Source of the DNA: UBA1181 sp963648205
GTDB taxonomy: Bacteria; Bacteroidota; Bacteroidia; Bacteroidales; Paludibacteraceae
Assembly (NCBI GenBank): GCA_963648205.1
Contig: CAVJCT010000042.1
Location: 73,888 to 137,887, forward strand
Direction: 5' to 3'
Length of the DNA: 64,000 nt
Each line of letters starts with the position of its first letter. Within the stretch, counting starts at the first letter, position 1. The notes under the pieces are model-generated. The model was not told the origin of the DNA. It saw nothing but the letters and a program-made list of their open reading frames with translations, and made no database searches. This document shows positions 61,533 through 64,000 of the stretch, one piece after another. Both the position numbers and the translations under genes were made by a program.

Positions 61533-62090
61533 CTACTCTTTTTCCACCTGTAAAAATCCTAACTCTAATGGAGTCTCACGACCAAAGATTTTCACTTTAA
61601 CCTTGAGTTTCTTACGTTCGTTGTTTACTTCCTCAATAGTGCCTCTAAAGCCACTAAATGGACCATAAGTAACCTTGACAGTCTCGCCCTCCAAGAAAGG
61701 AATCACAACCTCTTCAGTCTCCTCAGCAGCCTCTTCCATCTGACCTAAGATTCTGTTCACCTCGCTTTGACGCAAAGGTACAGGATCATTCGTCTTCGAT
61801 GTGCGGTCGCCCAAGAAATCGATGACATTGTTCATCTCTCTCAAGTGGTGCATAGCCTCACCTACCAAATTAGCCTCCACAAGCACATAGCCCGGAAGGT
61901 ACGGTCTTTCCTTTACAGTTTTCTTTCCGTTTTTGCTGACTTGGTAAATTTTCTCGGTTGGAATCAACACTCTAGAAACATACAGACCAAGATTCGTAGT
62001 CTTGATTTCATTCTCAATCGTCTCACGAACCTTGTTCTCCTTACCACTAATGGCACGCAACACATACCATTTTTTCTCCGTCTCTGCCAT
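61533..62090 (-). CDS. nusG: Transcription antitermination/termination factor NusG
   Basis: This 185-residue protein starts WYVLRAISGKENKVRETIE (NGN domain that contacts RNAP), followed by LPGYVLVEA and a C-terminal KOW domain (EGETVKVTYGPFSGFRGTIEEV) that contacts Rho or S10. It follows secE by 15 nt. Confidence 0.97.
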   Translation of the reverse strand: MAETEKKWYVLRAISGKENKVRETIENEIKTTNLGLYVSRVLIPTEKIYQVSKNGKKTVKERPYLPGYVLVEANLVGEAMHHLREMNNVIDFLGDRTSKTNDPVPLRQSEVNRILGQMEEAAEETEEVVIPFLEGETVKVTYGPFSGFRGTIEEVNNERKKLKVKVKIFGRETPLELGFLQVEKE

Positions 62091-62105
62091 GCTTTCCCTT
62101 ACTTA

Positions 62106-62303
62106 TTAAAACAATCCCTCGTAGATAAACTTCATTATAGTCTCGATACACTTATCCATCGCGAACACAACCAATGCAATTAGAAGGGAAGCTACAAGAA
62201 CAACAATTGCACTATTAGCTAATTCGCTCTTTGACGGCCAAGTTACCTTATTTACAAGTTCGTTGTATGAATCTTTTATATAATTAACTACCGAATTATT
62301 CAT
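62106..62303 (-). CDS. secE: Preprotein translocase subunit SecE
   Basis: This 65-residue single-TM subunit of SecYEG has an amphipathic helix with the SecE motif LVNKVTWPSKSELANSA, then a hydrophobic helix IVVLVASLLIALVVFAMD. ATG 62303 is preferred to a TTG three codons upstream. The tRNA-Trp gene lies 16 nt upstream. Confidence 0.96.
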   Translation of the reverse strand: MNNSVVNYIKDSYNELVNKVTWPSKSELANSAIVVLVASLLIALVVFAMDKCIETIMKFIYEGLF

Positions 62304-62319
62304 TTCTATCAAAGATTTG

Positions 62320-62392
62320 CACGGAAGGAGAGGCTCGAACTCCCGACACCTGGTTTTGGAGACCAGTGCTCTACCAACTGAGCTACTCCCGT
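62320..62392 (-). tRNA. tRNA-Trp(CCA)
   Basis: This 73-nt cloverleaf on the minus strand has acceptor ACGGGAG with CTTCCGT and anticodon stem CTGGT/ACCAG around CTCCAAA, giving anticodon CCA. It lies between tuf and secE, as in many bacteria, and is probably cut from their common transcript. Confidence 0.97.
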
Positions 62393-62395
62393 ATG

Positions 62396-62423
62396 TTAGG
62401 TTTCTCCCGAAGAAGAAACCTAA
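62396..62423 (-). other. Hairpin between tuf and tRNA-Trp
   Basis: A 10-bp perfect stem (62396-62405 with 62414-62423) has an 8-nt loop. No T-tract follows on the minus strand, so a processing signal or weak attenuator is likelier than a strong terminator. It is 3 nt from the tRNA 5' end. Confidence 0.5.
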
Positions 62424-62439
62424 TTTATGTTATTTAAGA

Positions 62440-63624
62440 TTAGTCAAGAATCTTAGTGATTTGTCCTGAACCTACTGTTCTACCACCCTCACGGATTGCA
62501 AAACGAAGACCCTCGCTACATGCTACTGGAGTAATCAACTCAACTGTGATCTCCAAGTGGTCACCTGGCATTACCATTTCACGACCTTCTGGCAAAGTGA
62601 TTTCACCAGTTACATCCAAAGTACGGATGTAGAATTGAGGACGATATTTGTTGTGGAATGGAGTGTGACGTCCACCTTCTTCCTTCTTCAATACGTAAAC
62701 TGAAGCAACGAACTTAGTGTGAGGAGTTACAGAACCTGGCTTGCAGAGAACCATACCTCTTCTGATTTGGTTCTTATCGATACCACGGAGCAACAAACCT
62801 ACGTTATCACCAGCCTCTCCTTGATCCAACAATTTGCGGAACATCTCGACACCTGTTACAGTAGACTTCAACTTCTCAGCACCCAAACCGATGATTTCAA
62901 CTTCCTCACCGATCTTGATGATACCAGTCTCGATACGACCAGTAGCAACAGTACCACGACCTGTGATTGAGAAGACATCCTCAACTGGCATCAAGAATGG
63001 TTTATCAACGTCACGCTTAGGCAATTGAATCCAGTTGTCAACAGCGTCCATCAACTCCATGATCTTCTCTTCCCATTGAGGCTCACCATTCAAAGCACCG
63101 AGGGCAGAACCACGGATGAATGGAGTATCCTCTTCGAATTCGTATTGAGAAAGCAACTCACGCATTTCCATCTCAACGAGGTCGAGCATTTCAGGATCGT
63201 CAACCATATCACACTTGTTCATGAAAACAACCAAGCGAGGAACGTTTACCTGACGAGCCAAAAGGATGTGCTCACGAGTTTGAGGCATTGGTCCATCAGT
63301 GGCAGCAACTACGATGATCGCACCATCCATCTGAGCAGCACCAGTAACCATGTTCTTTACGTAGTCGGCGTGACCTGGACAGTCAACGTGAGCGTAGTGA
63401 CGGTTAGCAGTTTGGTACTCAACGTGTGAAGTATTGATAGTAATACCACGCTCTTTCTCTTCAGGAGCGTTATCGATCTGATCAAATGACTTTACTTCAG
63501 AAAGACCTTTCTTTGCCAAAACTGTAGTGATAGCAGCAGTCAAAGTAGTCTTACCATGGTCAACGTGACCAATAGTACCGATATTTACGTGCGGTTTGGA
63601 ACGATCAAATTGTTCTTTTGCCAT
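62440..63624 (-). CDS. tuf: Elongation factor Tu
   Basis: This 394-residue GTPase delivers aminoacyl-tRNA to the ribosome. It has P-loop GHVDHGKTTL, switch II DCPGHADYVKNM, NKCD and GSALGAL motifs, then two beta-barrel domains ending SGQITKILD. It lies between a four-tRNA cluster and tRNA-Trp, a linkage well known in bacteria. Confidence 0.99.
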   Translation of the reverse strand: MAKEQFDRSKPHVNIGTIGHVDHGKTTLTAAITTVLAKKGLSEVKSFDQIDNAPEEKERGITINTSHVEYQTANRHYAHVDCPGHADYVKNMVTGAAQMDGAIIVVAATDGPMPQTREHILLARQVNVPRLVVFMNKCDMVDDPEMLDLVEMEMRELLSQYEFEEDTPFIRGSALGALNGEPQWEEKIMELMDAVDNWIQLPKRDVDKPFLMPVEDVFSITGRGTVATGRIETGIIKIGEEVEIIGLGAEKLKSTVTGVEMFRKLLDQGEAGDNVGLLLRGIDKNQIRRGMVLCKPGSVTPHTKFVASVYVLKKEEGGRHTPFHNKYRPQFYIRTLDVTGEITLPEGREMVMPGDHLEITVELITPVACSEGLRFAIREGGRTVGSGQITKILD

Positions 63625-63673
63625 AATCTTAGTATTTTAATGAATTAATATATTCTCAAAAAAAAAGAAACTG

Positions 63674-63745
<72 letters not shown>

Positions 63746-63752
63746 AACGTAG

Positions 63753-63825
63753 AGCGGAAGACGAGGTTCGAACTCGCGACCCTCAGCTTGGAAGGCTGAT
63801 GCTCTACCAACTGAGCTACTTCCGC
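63753..63825 (-). tRNA. tRNA-Gly(UCC)
   Basis: This 73-nt cloverleaf on the minus strand has perfect acceptor GCGGAAG with CTTCCGC and anticodon stem TCAGC/GCTGA around CTTCCAA, giving anticodon UCC. Confidence 0.97.
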
Positions 63826-63835
63826 GATAGAAAAG

Positions 63836-63918
63836 TGGGCGCGGATGGATTCGAACCACCGAAGGTAGAAACCAGCAGATTTACAGTCTGCCCCATTTGG
63901 CCACTCTGGTACACGCCC
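63836..63918 (-). tRNA. tRNA-Tyr(GUA)
   Basis: This 83-nt class II tRNA on the minus strand has a long variable arm. The anticodon stem GCAGA/TCTGC surrounds CTGTAAA, giving anticodon GUA. The acceptor GGGCGTG with CGCGCCC has one U-G pair. Confidence 0.97.
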
Positions 63919-63946
63919 AAGACATTTCAAATAACTTCTTTTTTTG

Positions 63947-64000
63947 AGCCTCTTGTCGGATTCGAACCAACGACCCCGAGATTACAAATCACGTGCTCTG
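63947..64000 (-). tRNA. tRNA-Thr(UGU), 5' part beyond the window
   Basis: The 3' 54 nt of a tRNA on the minus strand are present: anticodon loop TTTGTAA gives anticodon UGU, the T-arm is GTTGGTTCGAATCCGAC, and the 3' acceptor strand is AAGAGGC. The anticodon stem CGTGA/TCTCG has one T-T mismatch at its centre. The D-arm is cut by the window edge. Confidence 0.88.

Noticed and set aside
62396..62423. Strong terminator of tuf
   Set aside because: The stem is good, but no T-tract follows on the minus strand, so it is listed only as a hairpin.

Overview
The window is chromosomal DNA from a member of the Bacteroidetes, most likely order Bacteroidales. The evidence is a SusC/SusD pair with a surface glycan-binding lipoprotein, Bacteroidetes-type promoters (TTG, 18-21 nt, TAnnTTTG), GldH and GldI-like lipoproteins, two secreted proteins with type-A type IX secretion (T9SS) C-terminal signals, DUF4827/DUF3467/DUF2027 proteins, a two-domain RicT-like PSP1 protein, and the order tRNA cluster-tuf-trnW-secE-nusG-rplKAJL-rpoBC. 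I see no prophage, integrase, CRISPR array, rRNA or intact insertion sequence. Most of the window is ordinary core genome with a few accessory patches.

Layout. (1) 75-10250, minus strand: the topoisomerase IV A subunit, tRNA-Leu(UAG), and an isolated glycan-uptake operon susC-susD-SGBP with its own promoter and terminator but no visible glycoside hydrolase or regulator. (2) 10251-15725: a 1624-residue secreted protein made of about 21 InlB-type repeats, then a non-genic patch holding two copies of a promoter-hairpin-T-tract unit and a truncated Abi_2-like gene. (3) 15726-21470: succinate/acetate CoA-transferase, a DUF4143 ATPase preceded by an exact 33-bp-period array, a GPH-family sugar symporter with an extra soluble domain, and a free-standing MetH reactivation domain. 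(4) 21642-30343, plus strand: holB, ricT-like, gldH, trmB, a polyprenyl synthase, an unknown gene and malQ, closed by a terminator. (5) 30422-36137, minus strand: a three-unit T9SS adhesin, a LysM/M23 peptidase, an Uma2-like gene with a nonsense-mutated paralogue, and DUF2027-Smr coupled to a 47-residue basic protein. (6) 36227-41449: queA, a split chromate transporter, tRNA-Lys, a CNNM-type protein, a small unknown gene and a TauE-type exporter.

(7) 41446-49519, minus strand: a tight eight-gene operon, comEC-nrnA-gldI-DUF4827-rRNA methyltransferase-degenerate M23-dxr-rseP, with gaps of about 9-26 nt after nrnA and its own promoter just inside the rpe terminator region. It combines isoprenoid synthesis, envelope stress proteolysis and periplasmic lipoproteins. 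(8) 49641-51049: rpe, a small secreted DUF4377-like protein and DUF3467. (9) 51134-64000, minus strand: the transcription/translation block rpoC, rpoB, rplL, rplJ, rplA, rplK, nusG, secE, tRNA-Trp, tuf, then tRNA-Thr(GGU), tRNA-Gly, tRNA-Tyr and a tRNA-Thr(UGU) cut by the window edge. A strong hairpin plus T-tract sits between rplL and rpoB.

The least explained sequence is the twin hairpin unit at 15218-15465, whose two copies show a compensatory base-pair change, and the in-frame 33-bp array at 18743-18859.
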